Below are positions 34,189 to 45,100 of a DNA stretch of 64,000 nucleotides, piece by piece (positions within the stretch are counted from its first letter, which is position 1; every line of letters starts with the position of its first letter). The notes under the pieces are model-generated. The model worked only from the letters and a program-made list of their open reading frames with translations. It did not search any database and was not told the origin of the DNA. A program made the translations under genes and the position numbers. Source of the DNA: Corallium rubrum (Eukaryota > Cnidaria > Anthozoa > Scleralcyonacea > Coralliidae); contig OZ036007.1 in NCBI GenBank assembly GCA_964035015.1, positions 4,988,497-5,052,496 of the forward strand. The letters are read 5' to 3'.

Positions 34189-37100
34189 TTAGGAAAGTTT
34201 TAATCGCTTTTTTGGTTCTTCCTCTACTTCATATTCAATCTCAACTTTTCCTTTTTTACCAAAAGTTCTTTTCTTAAATGTTTCGATAGCTTCTTGTTCA
34301 TTCTCTTCTTCACTTTCACTTTCTTCCTCTTGTTCAAAATCTTCAATATCACTCAAGTCACTTTCCTCTAACTCTTCATCCTCAATAAATTCAACTTCAT
34401 CCTAGAATAAGAAACAGCATTAATATGAAATACCAAAGGCTACCAGTAGTACAGTAGGTACCTAGGTACAAGACCACTTCAGCCCCAATATTAAAATCAT
34501 TTCTATTGTAAGCAATCATTGTAAGAGTAAAATAATTACCTTTCCATCAACCTTATCCTCTTCCTCCTAACAGGCAAGGAATACCAAATATTACTTGTCA
34601 TATATTATATATACTATACTATACTATACTATACTATACTATACTATACTATACTATACTATACTATACTATACTATACTATACTATACTATACTATACT
34701 ATACTATACTATACTATACTATACTATACTATATACTATACTATATACTATACTATATACTATACTATATACTATACTATACTAATACTAATACTATACT
34801 ATACTATATTATACTATACTATACCATACCATGCTATATACTGTATACTATATACACCACCCCACTCCAGTCCACTCTACTCTATTCTACTATAGTATGC
34901 TATATTTAATGCCCAGGCTCCAGAAAAACATACCTCTTCTTCTATTTCTTCCAATTCTTGATCATCCATCACTTTATCAAATGCAGTATTTGGGAAATTA
35001 TAAATGTCACCATACTAAAAATAAAAGGCAAAACCAATCACATACTGTAGTGTAATATACATTATTTTCTATATGTATCACAGATGTCAGGTACAGTACA
35101 TCTCACTTACTGTTCCCTTTTGTAATCTTTCAAGAAGTTCTTTTTCAATAGACTTGTCAAGTTGTGCAGCCACCAAAGCTTTGGCCTAAATAATACAAAT
35201 AATGTTCTCATCATGCAGTATACCGTATATATTAAAATTATAATGAGAAAAAAAATCCACAAGAATGCCAAAACCAAACCATAATGTACAGTACCTCGCG
35301 TTTTTTCTCTCTTCTCTCAACTTTCTTGTTTATTGTGACCAATTTTGACCTGAAAAATGAGTATAATAATTTATCTCTACAGGTGTGGCATGGGCATTGA
35401 CTGGGCTGGACAAATACTGTACATTGTATATTTAGCATGGGTGATGTGTGCTGTTAGTGCGCTGCCTCTCACCAAAATGTTAAGCCCAAGTTAAGCCTGG
35501 TTAGATGGGGTTAGTACTTGGATGGGTGACTGCTTGGGAATGACTTCGTTATTGAGCATGGAACTCATGTGAGTAGAGTTGTAGTTGATCTCTCCTGTGC
35601 TTCGAGGTTTTTCACCGGGTTCTCCAGTTTTCCTCCCTCCATAAAATCCACACCTACATCTTAGCTGTGATCTGTGGTCTGAACTGTGTTGTATGGTGGC
35701 TGCCTGGAGCACCATTAATATGCCTCAACACGGCCATGTTGATCTGCGTCCTTCGTAATTCAGCCACTGGCTGTAAGTAAGGATGATTTAAGCCCCCAGT
35801 CCTTTATCACACATGGCTTTAAGTAGCAAGTACACATACACTATCACATTTGCAAAATTAATCTTACTTTGTTTTCAGTTGAAGTTTTCTCATCCTTATT
35901 AGATACTAAAAAGCAAACAAAAAGTCCCTCAAAATCTAAAAATACAATACATATAGAATACTGGTAATACTGACCATTTAATACATGTACTCAAATGGTC
36001 TGTAATATAAATATAAATTACCATAACACACACTGCACAGTACCTGTGTGATCTTTGTAAACCTTTGTTTACATTTATGAATCATGAAATTTGGCCAGTA
36101 TATTAAATTTGTATTAATCTGTTCCAAGGCCTTCTCATAATTCTTACTCAGTTTGACCCGCTCCCACATTTTGGCAGGAGAGTGTGCACGCTCAATAGTT
36201 TTCATGTAAAGATAACATATACCTGTAAAAAAAAGAAACACATGGAGAACCAGATCATGTTACAAAGAAATATTGAAAGTGTACCCATCAAGGTACCATT
36301 TGTGATGTCACCATTACCTTTGTCTTCGCGGACTGTAGCGTATCTACTATTTGCCAAAGGACATGACTGTCTGGTGCACAAACCAGTGACATTATATTCA
36401 TTTCTACAAAAATTACTTGTGGCAGTTCTAAATGGTAAAAAAATAACAAACAAAAAAGGATTTAAGATACTGTAACTACTAAAAAATCTTACGATAGAAT
36501 CCCGAAAGTAGTGCCCCCCCCCCCCCCTTACTTTTGGTTTTATCCGCTGTTGGGGGCTGCTACTTTTGGAAGGCCACTACTTATGGGGGGCCGCTACTTT
36601 CAGGTGGTAAAACATGTTAACATACTGTGGGATATTCGTCTTTGTTCTTTCCTATTTACCACATTTAATATGCTTTAGTTTTTCCTTATGTCATTTCAAC
36701 TCTGACTGTTATACACTTTGGTACATTGATAGTTGAAACTTAATACTTTCGAGTTAGTTAAGTGATGACTTGGGGGCCGCTACCTTCGGGGGGGCCACTA
36801 CTTTCAGGGGGCCACTACTTTTGGGAGGGCTGCTACTTTCAGAAATTTTGTAGACATCTCAAATTTGTCGCTACTTTCAGGAGGCTGCTACTTTCATGGG
36901 GGGTGCTACTTTCAGGATTCTACGGTATTTTGTTATTCTCGCCACAATTTTTTTTCCAATTTTTCCAGTTGGTGTTTATTCTGAGATGACCACTACTTTA
37001 TAGAATATAAAGTACTGGTCATCAGACAGAGACATCAGGGTTCGAAATAACGTTCAGAAAATATGTCTAATTTTGTAGGTCAAAATTTTTGCCGGCTGTT

Positions 37101-37519
37101 TTGCAAGCAGCAAAGTTACGTTCGTTACATTACGTCAGAAATCGCCAGCAAGGTCCTAAAACTGCTGGCTATCGCCGAACAGCCGGCTGCTATTTCGAAC
37201 CCTGGACATACCACCAAAACTCCTTGATGGTAAATAAATATCTCAAAATACTTACTTGACTTTGAAGGAACAAAAGCCTTGGTTGATAACTTGCCATATC
37301 ACCTATTAGTGAACCAAATGAATTGGTAAACCAACAACAATTTCGTTCATACCCTAAAGAGTCATACCCTAGGGAAAATTGAACCCCCCATTTCCAACCA
37401 AATAATTTTTTGTATGACCTTCAAGAGCATATTTAACAGGAAGATATAATGTTAAAACAATCTAAATACATTCAAAGATGACTGCTGTCATAGAGGAAAC
37501 GTACCTCGTCGTGTTGCAT
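34189..37519 (-). CDS. MAK16: MAK16, pre-60S ribosome assembly factor (10 coding exons, complete)
   Basis: Exons in transcript order: 37519-37505, 37302-37256, 36427-36318, 36222-36044, 35905-35868, 35349-35295, 35185-35111, 35014-34934, 34566-34540, 34401-34189. The sum is 840 nt, so 279 residues (human 300). The start MQHDEVIW parallels human MQSDDVIW and is encoded by a 15-nt exon. Diagnostic stretches follow: [12 protein letters not shown] with [13 protein letters not shown] (the Cys-rich zinc-type part), [71 protein letters not shown], then an acidic tail and a basic end. The family acts in the nucleolus with RPF1, NSA1 and RRP1 in early 60S assembly. A 27-nt microexon (EEEDKVDGK) lies in the acidic tail and could be skipped without shifting the frame. 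Confidence 0.96.
34600..34900. repeat. (ATACT)n pentanucleotide array
   Basis: About 28 perfect ATACT units, then ATACTATAT variants and decayed CACTC/TACTC units, in MAK16 intron 8 between exons 8 and 9. Confidence 0.97.
35440..35800 (+). mobile_element. 5S-derived SINE, copy 4
   Basis: CGCTGCCTCTCACCAAAATG, GGTTAGTACTTGGATGGGTG and ACTGCTTGGGAATGACTTC form the 5S-like head, and TGATCTCTCCTGTGCTTCGA plus CCGGGTTCTCCAGTTTTCCT the body. The head has a small duplication (GTTAAGCCCAAGTTAAGCC). It is opposite to the MAK16 transcript, in intron 5. Confidence 0.88.
36494..36922. mobile_element. TIR element with GGGCCGCTACTTT repeats
   Basis: Left TAGAATCCCGAAAGTAGTGC and right GTGCTACTTTCAGGATTCTA are inverted ends. 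Between them, C/G runs joined to CTACTTTC or CCACTACTT repeat about ten times in two clusters. No coding is seen. It lies in MAK16 intron 2. Confidence 0.75.
37036..37204. mobile_element. Short TIR element with GACAT duplication
   Basis: Ends CAGGGTTCGAAATAACG and TATTTCGAACCCTG are inverted repeats, flanked by GACAT at 37031-37035 and 37205-37209. The interior also folds (TGCCGGCTG and CAGCCGGC). A CAGGG end fits hAT-type families, some of which make 5-bp duplications. It lies 50 bp past MAK16 exon 2. Confidence 0.78.
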
Positions 37520-37793
37520 GTTATTGTGGCAAGAGAAAAGGAAGGAAAATGTTGAAATTGATAACCAGAAATATCAATGCTTGAAAGACACACGAGTATG
37601 TATTTCTAATGGGTGACATCACTGACCACATGGTAATACGGGCACCTATCTGTACCAATCTTCTTCAACTCTCGGTCACTTTCTGGGAAAACTTGAAGTC
37701 AAAAGAAGAGGAGGAAAAACCAAACAAATAATTGGCCAAGCTGTTGCACTGCCAGTACTGTATACGTATTTGTGATGTGCAATAAGAATGAAG

Positions 37794-38307
37794 AAGGAAG
37801 GAAGGAAGGAAGGAAGGAAGGAAGGAAGGAAGGAAGGAAGGAAGGAAGGAAGGAAGGAAGGAAGGAAGGAAGGAAGGAAGGAAGGAAGGAAGGAAGGAAG
37901 GAAGGAAGGAAGGAAGGAAGGAAGGAAGGGAGGGAGGGAGGGAGGGAGGGAGGGAGGCAGGCAGGTAGGCAGGTAGGCAGGGAGGGAGGCACGAAGGAAG
38001 GCAGGAAGGAAGGAAGGAAGGAAGGAAGGAAGGAAGGAAGGAAGGAAGGAAGGAAAGAAAGAAGGAAGGAAGGAAGGAAGGATGGAAGGAAGGAAGAAAG
38101 AAGGGAGGGAGGCAGGAAGGAAGGAAGGAAGGAAGGAAGGAAGGAAGGAAGGAAGGAAAGAAAGAAAGAAAGAAAGAAGGGAGGGAGGAAGGAGGAAGGA
38201 GGGAGGGAGGAAGAAAGGAAGGAAGGAATAAAGAGAAGAAGGAAGGAAGAAAAGAAGGAAGGAAGGAAGGAAGGAAGGAAGGAAGGAAGGAAGGAAGGAA
38301 GGAAGGA

Positions 38308-38338
<31 letters not shown>

Positions 38339-38371
38339 GAAGGAAGGAAAGAAAGAAAGAAGGAAGGAAGA
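37794..38371. repeat. (GGAA)n tetranucleotide array
   Basis: Nearly 600 bp of GGAA with blocks of GGGA, GGCA and GAAA variants between MAK16 and ADISSP. The plus strand is pure purine over long runs, the sequence type that can form triplex DNA. Lys/Glu/Arg/Gly open frames are by-products. Confidence 0.97.
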
Positions 38372-38455
38372 CAGAGAAATAAAAATCAAAGACTAATGAC
38401 TAATTAAATTTAACTAAAAATAAACAGACAAGATTTAAAAAAATGCCATTTGAAT

Positions 38456-38461
38456 TTTATT
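38456..38461 (-). terminator. Possible polyadenylation signal of ADISSP
   Basis: AATAAA on the minus strand, 254 bp after the ADISSP stop and beyond the GGAA array when seen from MAK16. It is the first canonical hexamer I noticed downstream. There is no transcript evidence. Confidence 0.35.
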
Positions 38462-38714
38462 TCCTAGTTCTATACTACAGACGTTATTTAACTTTAGTCA
38501 CCACAAAGAAGGGATTTGTTCTCATTGTCCTTGAGTTACAAAAGACTGAATATCAGGGAGTACGCTATGCTAATACATGTATGCAGGATTGATTTTGATA
38601 TTGTGGTAAGCATGTGGGTGATTAAATATTGGAATGTGGTTCCAGTATCCTTAATGTACACGTAAACTGCATTTGGATATTCATTTGAACCAAATAGCAT
38701 CCTAGCCATTGAAT

Positions 38715-41364
38715 TCAAGTCAACTCATCAGACTCGCCATCTTTGATAATAGTGAGGCAGTGAATACCATCTTTAACCATGGGTGTCCCAGAAAGTTTTC
38801 CTAAAACTCGAGCATGAATAATAACATCCAACTCCTTCTTGTCTTTATCTTCTAGTGTAAAACATTCTTTTAAAAGTCCTTCCTTGACTAGAGATAAGTG
38901 GATTAGAATATGGAGATTTGAATTTGTTGAATCTGGAAAAAAACCAAAATGGGTTAATTATAAGTAATACCATTGACATGAGGGAAATTAGTGATTAAAT
39001 ATGTCCCCTCAAGACTCATCAGGATTTGTGGAAGTCCCCAAGGCTGTAAGTTTGTAATACCATGATTATCTTATGATAATGCATTTCTTTGCAAAGAGTA
39101 CTGTTTGGATGTTTAGTCATGCATGCTAATGAGGGAAAAATTAGAATTTCCCCTGTTTAAGGCCACACCAATTTAATTTGCTGTTTTACAAACCCGCTGA
39201 ACTTGATACATGTATTTTCAGAATCGGAAAAAAAAAATACAGTATCAACTTCACCTTGTTTGAAATTAATACGGTTTGAGTAATTTTGAACAAGCGATGG
39301 ACGAGCAACTTTATACAGTGCATCTGATTGGCTGTTTATAACAGCTGGGGTTTTGACCAATAAGAATGCATGTTTATAACTATTTAATATCTGACACAGT
39401 TTGTCATCGAGTGTTCTGTTTTCACCATATTTCACAATGTTATTTTTTTGTTTTTTCCGATCTCCGATCTTAAGTTTTTGACCAGAAAATTCGTAAAACA
39501 ACAAATTAAATTGGTGTGGCCTTAGAGAGAAAAATTAGAAATTTCCCCTGTTTGGGGGAAATTGGAGATTAAATTACCTAGTGAGAACAAATTAACATTC
39601 CTATCTAAGCTGGCCAAAAATGGCCCCTTTATTGTTTTACTCTGTCTAACCCCAAAAGATTTTACTCCGTCGAAGGGAGAAACATCAGATATCCTAAGCA
39701 GTAATAATAGATCATACCTGTGGGTTTCACGTCGATGACAGCCAAGTTGACATTTCTTGTGGCTATGTTATGTCCTGGTGAAACATCACTTCCTACCAGA
39801 TTGGGAATATCAAATTTAATTTCATATTTGTGGTTAGTTTGCAAAAAGCCAACATGGACGTGTACTTTACGATCACCATCTTGTTTCACTTGGATAATAT
39901 TGTGTGCTTCGACACCAGCAGCAAAATGAACATGTCCTACAAAATACAAAATTATCCTCAATCATTTGCCAAAGTTAACTAAAAAATTGGTCAACCCATG
40001 GTAGTTTCAGTGAGTTTACTCTGTGACTTCCGTCATCACATCATGTTGCAAGTTGTCACTTGGCGAGTTGCCAAATAGCAAGAATAAATTGAATTGCAAT
40101 ATATCACCTGTAAAAACACTTTTATCACCACGCAACATATTACACAAAATGTCTTTTATTGACCAAAAATAATTACAATATTTACAAATCAGTGAAGTCA
40201 GTTTAGATCAGGGTTGGATATAAGAACATTTTTTCAAAAATAAAATTTTCTTATTTCTTATATTAATATAAGACCATTTTTTGCAATATAAGAACATTAT
40301 CAAAAACCTTGATGATGTCATATTATGATGTCATCCAAAATCTTGGGCTTTCAAAATTATAAAAATAGTTATCACTGCTGTATTTATACGACTATTATCT
40401 GTATATCTTATCTTCAGGATGAATGTCAAATAGTTAAAATTTACAACTTCAAAGTAGAATAATTAATGAGAATAATATAAGAAAATATAAGAACATTTTT
40501 GCCCCCCCCAAAAATCTTCTTATATAATATAAGAGCATATAAGAAAGCCATGATTATCAAAAAGTACAACAATTAAACACAAGAATTTTGAGACACCGTT
40601 ATTTTAATAATTAGAATGTAATAATTATTTCAAACCGCAGAAGAAAAAACGAAATATAATGTAAAGAGTTCAAATGTTCCATGAGAAGTTGTGTTTACAC
40701 ATAGTCAATCGAGATATGGTCTGGAAACTCGGCAAACTTCAAAGCGCCTATAATGAGCAGTGATTTTATGTTGAACCGTACCTTACACCGTGCACATCCT
40801 TTGTTTTAGGTTTATTAATATTTAAATAGCACGGTTGAGTGATTGAACTGAAACGTTACTATTGGATAATTCGTTCATTATACTAAAATACAATGTGTTC
40901 AGTGACCGTGCACCGTGCACAAAAATGCATAAAGGCGAACAAAAAGATAGACCAAAGACTTAGCTGAGTTTCCAGACCATATCTCGATTGACTATGGTTT
41001 ACATTTGTAATCAGAGCTCCTTCACTTTTAAGCTCATATACCTTTAATATTTGCATGTTTACACTAGAACTCCTTCGTATATATTTCAGTATTAGTCAAT
41101 ATAATTACAAGACTTCAATTTACGGACCAATTACACCTCTATAACTTAGGTACTGAATATATACGCTTTGTAATAATTACATATATTACAAGGCTTAACT
41201 CATTCCTGTCCGCGAGGGCTTCCCCGGAGGTGAAAAATCAATAAAATACAAAACTAATGTACGAAATGACAATCGCTTTTCATAAATATTTGGTGAAGAA
41301 CAGAAGAAGTACAATACATACCGGCGATGTTTTTATGCTTTGGTCTGTCACAACAATTCTCCAT
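38715..41364 (-). CDS. ADISSP: C20orf27/ADISSP homologue (3 coding exons, complete)
   Basis: Exons in transcript order: 41364-41322, 39936-39718, 38932-38715. The sum is 480 nt, so 159 residues (human 174). It was formerly UPF0687 and is called adipose-secreted signalling protein in mammals. Conserved stretches are HVHF near residue 16, VGFLQTNHKYEIKFDIP, LIHLSLVKEGLLKE, ARVLGKLSGTPMVKDGIHC, and a beta-sandwich-like pattern of short strands. I see no signal peptide at the start (MENCCDRPKHKN), so a secreted role as in mammals is not supported by this sequence. Intron 1 (1.4 kb) holds a TIR element. It shares a 775-bp divergent spacer with SFI1. The family assignment is solid; the biochemical role is unknown. 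Confidence 0.92.
39157..39560. mobile_element. Possible TIR element in ADISSP intron 2
   Basis: AAGGCCACACCAATTTAATT at about 39160 and AAATTAAATTGGTGTGGCCT at about 39505-39525 are near-perfect inverted repeats enclosing about 350 bp. The same stretch carries a 115-residue minus-strand frame that has no family match. A TTAGAA flank occurs on both outer sides. Superfamily is unknown. Confidence 0.7.
40205..40560. repeat. ATAAGAACATTTTT-type AT-rich repeat
   Basis: TATAAGAACATTTTT and close variants recur at least five times in ADISSP intron 1, with short inverted partners (TCTTATAT). It is probably a degraded element; the borders are uncertain. Confidence 0.55.
40700..40996. mobile_element. 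297-bp TIR element with GTTTACA duplication
   Basis: Ends CATAGTCAATCGAGATATGG and its complement are perfect for over 30 bp (through TCTGGAAACTC). GTTTACA flanks both sides (40693-40699, 40997-41003), a 7-bp duplication. The interior has CACCGTGCAC at both sides. A decayed relative is at 27360-27615. Confidence 0.85.
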
Positions 41365-42139
41365 TAATTTGCAGGATTTCCGAGTTCAAGGAAGATCTAG
41401 AGGATTGTTTATTTCACAAACTCAAGATAATTCGTGGGAAGAATTTATAAATTTATAGTGCTGACAGCCTCGCTCGATGCGCAATGGTTTCATAGGGTCA
41501 GATAGGGACGCTTCGGGTCTTGTAGGGTCACATGGTGTTAAATGTGGTCTTATTGGGTATCATGGGATATATAGGGCAACATAGGGTTCTATGGTTCATA
41601 TGGGGTCACATATGGTTGCATGTGGTTTTATAGGGGCATATAGGGATCTGTTGGGTCTTGTGGGGTCACATAGAGTTTCATAGGTTCTTATGGGGTAATA
41701 CGGGGTTTCATAGGGTAAGATGGGGTATTATGGAATGTTTGGGGTGACATGGGGTCTTATACGGACTTATAGGTTACATGGGGTTATATAGGGTCGCATG
41801 TTCTAGCACCCCATGTAATCCCATAATCCCATCCCTACAATGCAAGCGTTTTGACTTTGAGCAAAAAACCATCAGCCTGTGATGCTTTCTCTCAACTTTT
41901 GCAGGCTTTATTCATATTCTTCAAATTCAATGCTTTTTGAACTCCAGATGTGATGTTTACAACACCAGACGTTATATCGTGGCTATAAAGACAGTTATAT
42001 CTGTAAATAATTGATAAACAGAATCGTGCTACAAGGTCTCGGGCAATGGCAAGGTGTCTTTCGTAGCTGGAGGGAAAACGAGGGAGAATTCAAATATGTC
42101 TTGTCGTGTTAATGTTTTGTGAACGTCTAAAACGTATGC
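41365..42139. promoter_or_regulatory. Divergent spacer between ADISSP and SFI1 with GGGTCA repeats
   Basis: The start codons are 775 bp apart. From about 41495 to 41805 there is a degenerate 10-15 bp repeat built from TAGGGTCACAT, CATGGGGT and TATAGGG. At least four GGGTCA hexamers occur in it, a sequence like a nuclear-receptor half-site. Both genes must start in or near this spacer. Regulation by these repeats is a guess. Confidence 0.5.
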
Positions 42140-45100
42140 ATGTCCAAGCGAAATGAACGTTATCTTCGCCCGGAACAAAGTAAAGGCACAAAGGCTGTTG
42201 TGACTGCACAAAGAGTGCGTATTGGAAAGAACAGAAAGAACGAAGATGGGATAAATATCGTTGCTGCCAGGACAAAGTCAGCAAGACTTGATATAAATGA
42301 AGCTTTTCAAGGAGTTCAAGGTGAGTTCTTTGTTTATAACTTGACGTATGTACATGTACACACAGCAAAAATCAGATATTTATAATCAAATATCTTTTAT
42401 TCATAAAAGCGCGGGAAAATTATATATACACCGGTATACGTAAAATATTATTTAATATAATAATAATAATATTTAAGAAATAGAAAATGGTCACCAGTGT
42501 TTATATAGCCTGATACAAACACGAGAGTGAGTAGGGAGAATTTGCTAAAATTTGATTTTGCATAAAATGCTTTCAAATGCTATAAAATTCCCCATATTCC
42601 CCCCACCTTGTCCCGGGGTGGGGGGAGTTGGGCTTTCAATTGATAGGCGTATAAACACAGAGCATCCATTTTCTATTTCTTTTATGAAGTAAGGCTAAGA
42701 AATATGCTGTGACATCACAACTGTGTTTGCATTTAAACCTGATATAAACAGTAATTGACTAATCACAGTGTGTGTAAGACACAACCTATTATATATATAT
42801 TATATATTATATAATTTATAGGAAGAGAGGTGAGTGTGAAGGTAAGGCAACCTGGAGTGGTAAACATGCCAAAAAGAAGTCAGAAGATAAAACAAACACA
42901 GAGGTTTCTAACATTGCAGAGAGCAACAAAGAAGGAGAGGCTTGCTAATATCAAGACAAGGTAATTACATTTTTCTTCTACAATAAAATTATATACCACT
43001 GGGTAGTTCTGTTATACATCATAAAATTGTTTATATGTAATAGTTAAAATATGAGCGGTCGATCGTTATGGGCATTTACAATGGCGAGCCGAAGGTGAGT
43101 TGAAGGCGAGCCATTGTAGATGCCCATAAAGATCGGACGCAAATTTTAAGTCACTTATCAAATTGCAAATGTAAATGATGAACACTTTGTTTAAGAGTTG
43201 TAGGAAAGGTTAAATAAGATCCTATTAACTTTGATAAAACATTGATGTTTTATTAATCAATGTTTTATCCGTATTTAAAATAAAGATGCTGATTAAACAT
43301 TAATTTCTTTTGAATTTTCATCATGAATTATTAATGAACTTCATAAGTAAAATGTAAAGGAACAGAAATAAATTGTCTGCTTCTATTAATATTTTTTATA
43401 ATATTGTGTTCTTGTTAGGCTCCTTGCGTTAAAATATGGGTATATATGGCAGAAAAAGACATTTGGATGTGTATCTCCTGCAAAAGCCAGGTAATAAGTT
43501 ATAATTACAGTATAATAGTTGTACTGTAGTAAATAAATAATACATAATGACTGTACAAGTAGAGTGTAGAGATCTTTGTAATTATTTGTAACTTTGATTG
43601 AATATTAGGAAACACTATGAAAAACAGTTGCTCAAAAAATCATTCCAGCAGTGGGAAGATATTTGGTGGAATGGAAGAAATGAATGGAAGTTAAATATTC
43701 GCGCAGATTATCACAATAGGTGATTACTATTGTTGGTTGTTATTCATTTTTCTTTTCTTTTTGTTTTTCCTTAACCTCACCCTCACTCCCACCTCCACTC
43801 CCACCTCCACTCCCACCTCCACTCCCACCTCCACTTCTACCTCCACTCCTACCTCTACTCCCACCTCCACTCCCACCTTCACTCCCACCTTCACTCCCAC
43901 CTCTACTCCTACCTCTACTCCTACCTTCACTCCCACCTTCACTCCCACCTCCACTTCTACCTCCACTCCTACCTCTACTCCCACCTCCACTCCCACCTCC
44001 ACTCCCACCTTCACTCCCACCTCCACTCCCACCTCCACTCCCACCTTCACTCCAACCTCCACTCTCACCTCCACTCCCACCTCCACTCCCACCTCCACTC
44101 CCACCTCCACTCCCACCTCCACTCTCACCTCCACTCTCACCTTCACTCCTACCTCCACTCCCACCTTCACTCCCACCTTCACTCCCACCTTCACTCCCAC
44201 CTCCACTCCCACCTTCACTCCCACCTCCACTCCCACCTCCACTCCCACCTCCACTCCCACCTCCACTCCCACCTCCACTCCCACCTCCACTCCTACCTCC
44301 ACTCCCACCTCCACTCCTACCTCCACTCCCACCTCCACTCCTACCCCCCAGCCTTCACTCCCACCATCACTCCCACCTTCACTTCCACCTTCACTCCCAC
44401 CTTCACTCCCACCATCACTCCCACCTTCACTTCCACCATCACTCCCACCTTCACTCCCACCATCACTCACTCCCACCTTCACTCACTCCCACCATCACTC
44501 ACTCCCACCTTCACTCACTCCCACCATCACTCACTCCCACCATCACTCACTCCCACCATCACTCACTCCCACCATCACTCCCACCATCACTCCCACCTTC
44601 ACTCACTCCCACCATCACTCACTCCCACCATCACTCACTCCCACCATCACTCACTCCCACCATCACTTCCACCTTCACTCCCACCATCATTCCCACCATC
44701 ACTCCCACCATCACTCACACTCACTCCTTCCCACCCTCACTCCCACCATCACTCACTCCCACCATCACTCACTCCCACCCTCACTCCCACCATCACTCCC
44801 ACCTTCACTCCCACCCTCACTCCCACCATCACTCCCACCTCCACTCCCACCTCTACTCCTACCTCCACTCCCACCTCCACTCCCACCTTCACTCCCACCT
44901 CCACTCCTACTTCCACTCCCACCTTCACTCCTACCTCCACTCCCACCTTCACTCCCACCTCCACTCCCACCTCCACTCCCACCTTCACTCCAACCTCCAC
45001 TCTCACCTCCACTCCCACCTTCACTCCCACCTCCACTCCTACCTCCACTCCCACCTTCACTCCCACCTCCACTCCCACCTTCACTCCCACCTCCACTCCT

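Noticed and set aside
37772..38407. Lys/Glu/Gly-rich protein of 211 residues
   Set aside because: Pure translation of the GGAA microsatellite.
39157..39504. 115-residue minus-strand frame in ADISSP intron 2
   Set aside because: No family resemblance, and it lies between inverted AATTTAATT..GGTGTGGCC ends of a likely transposon.
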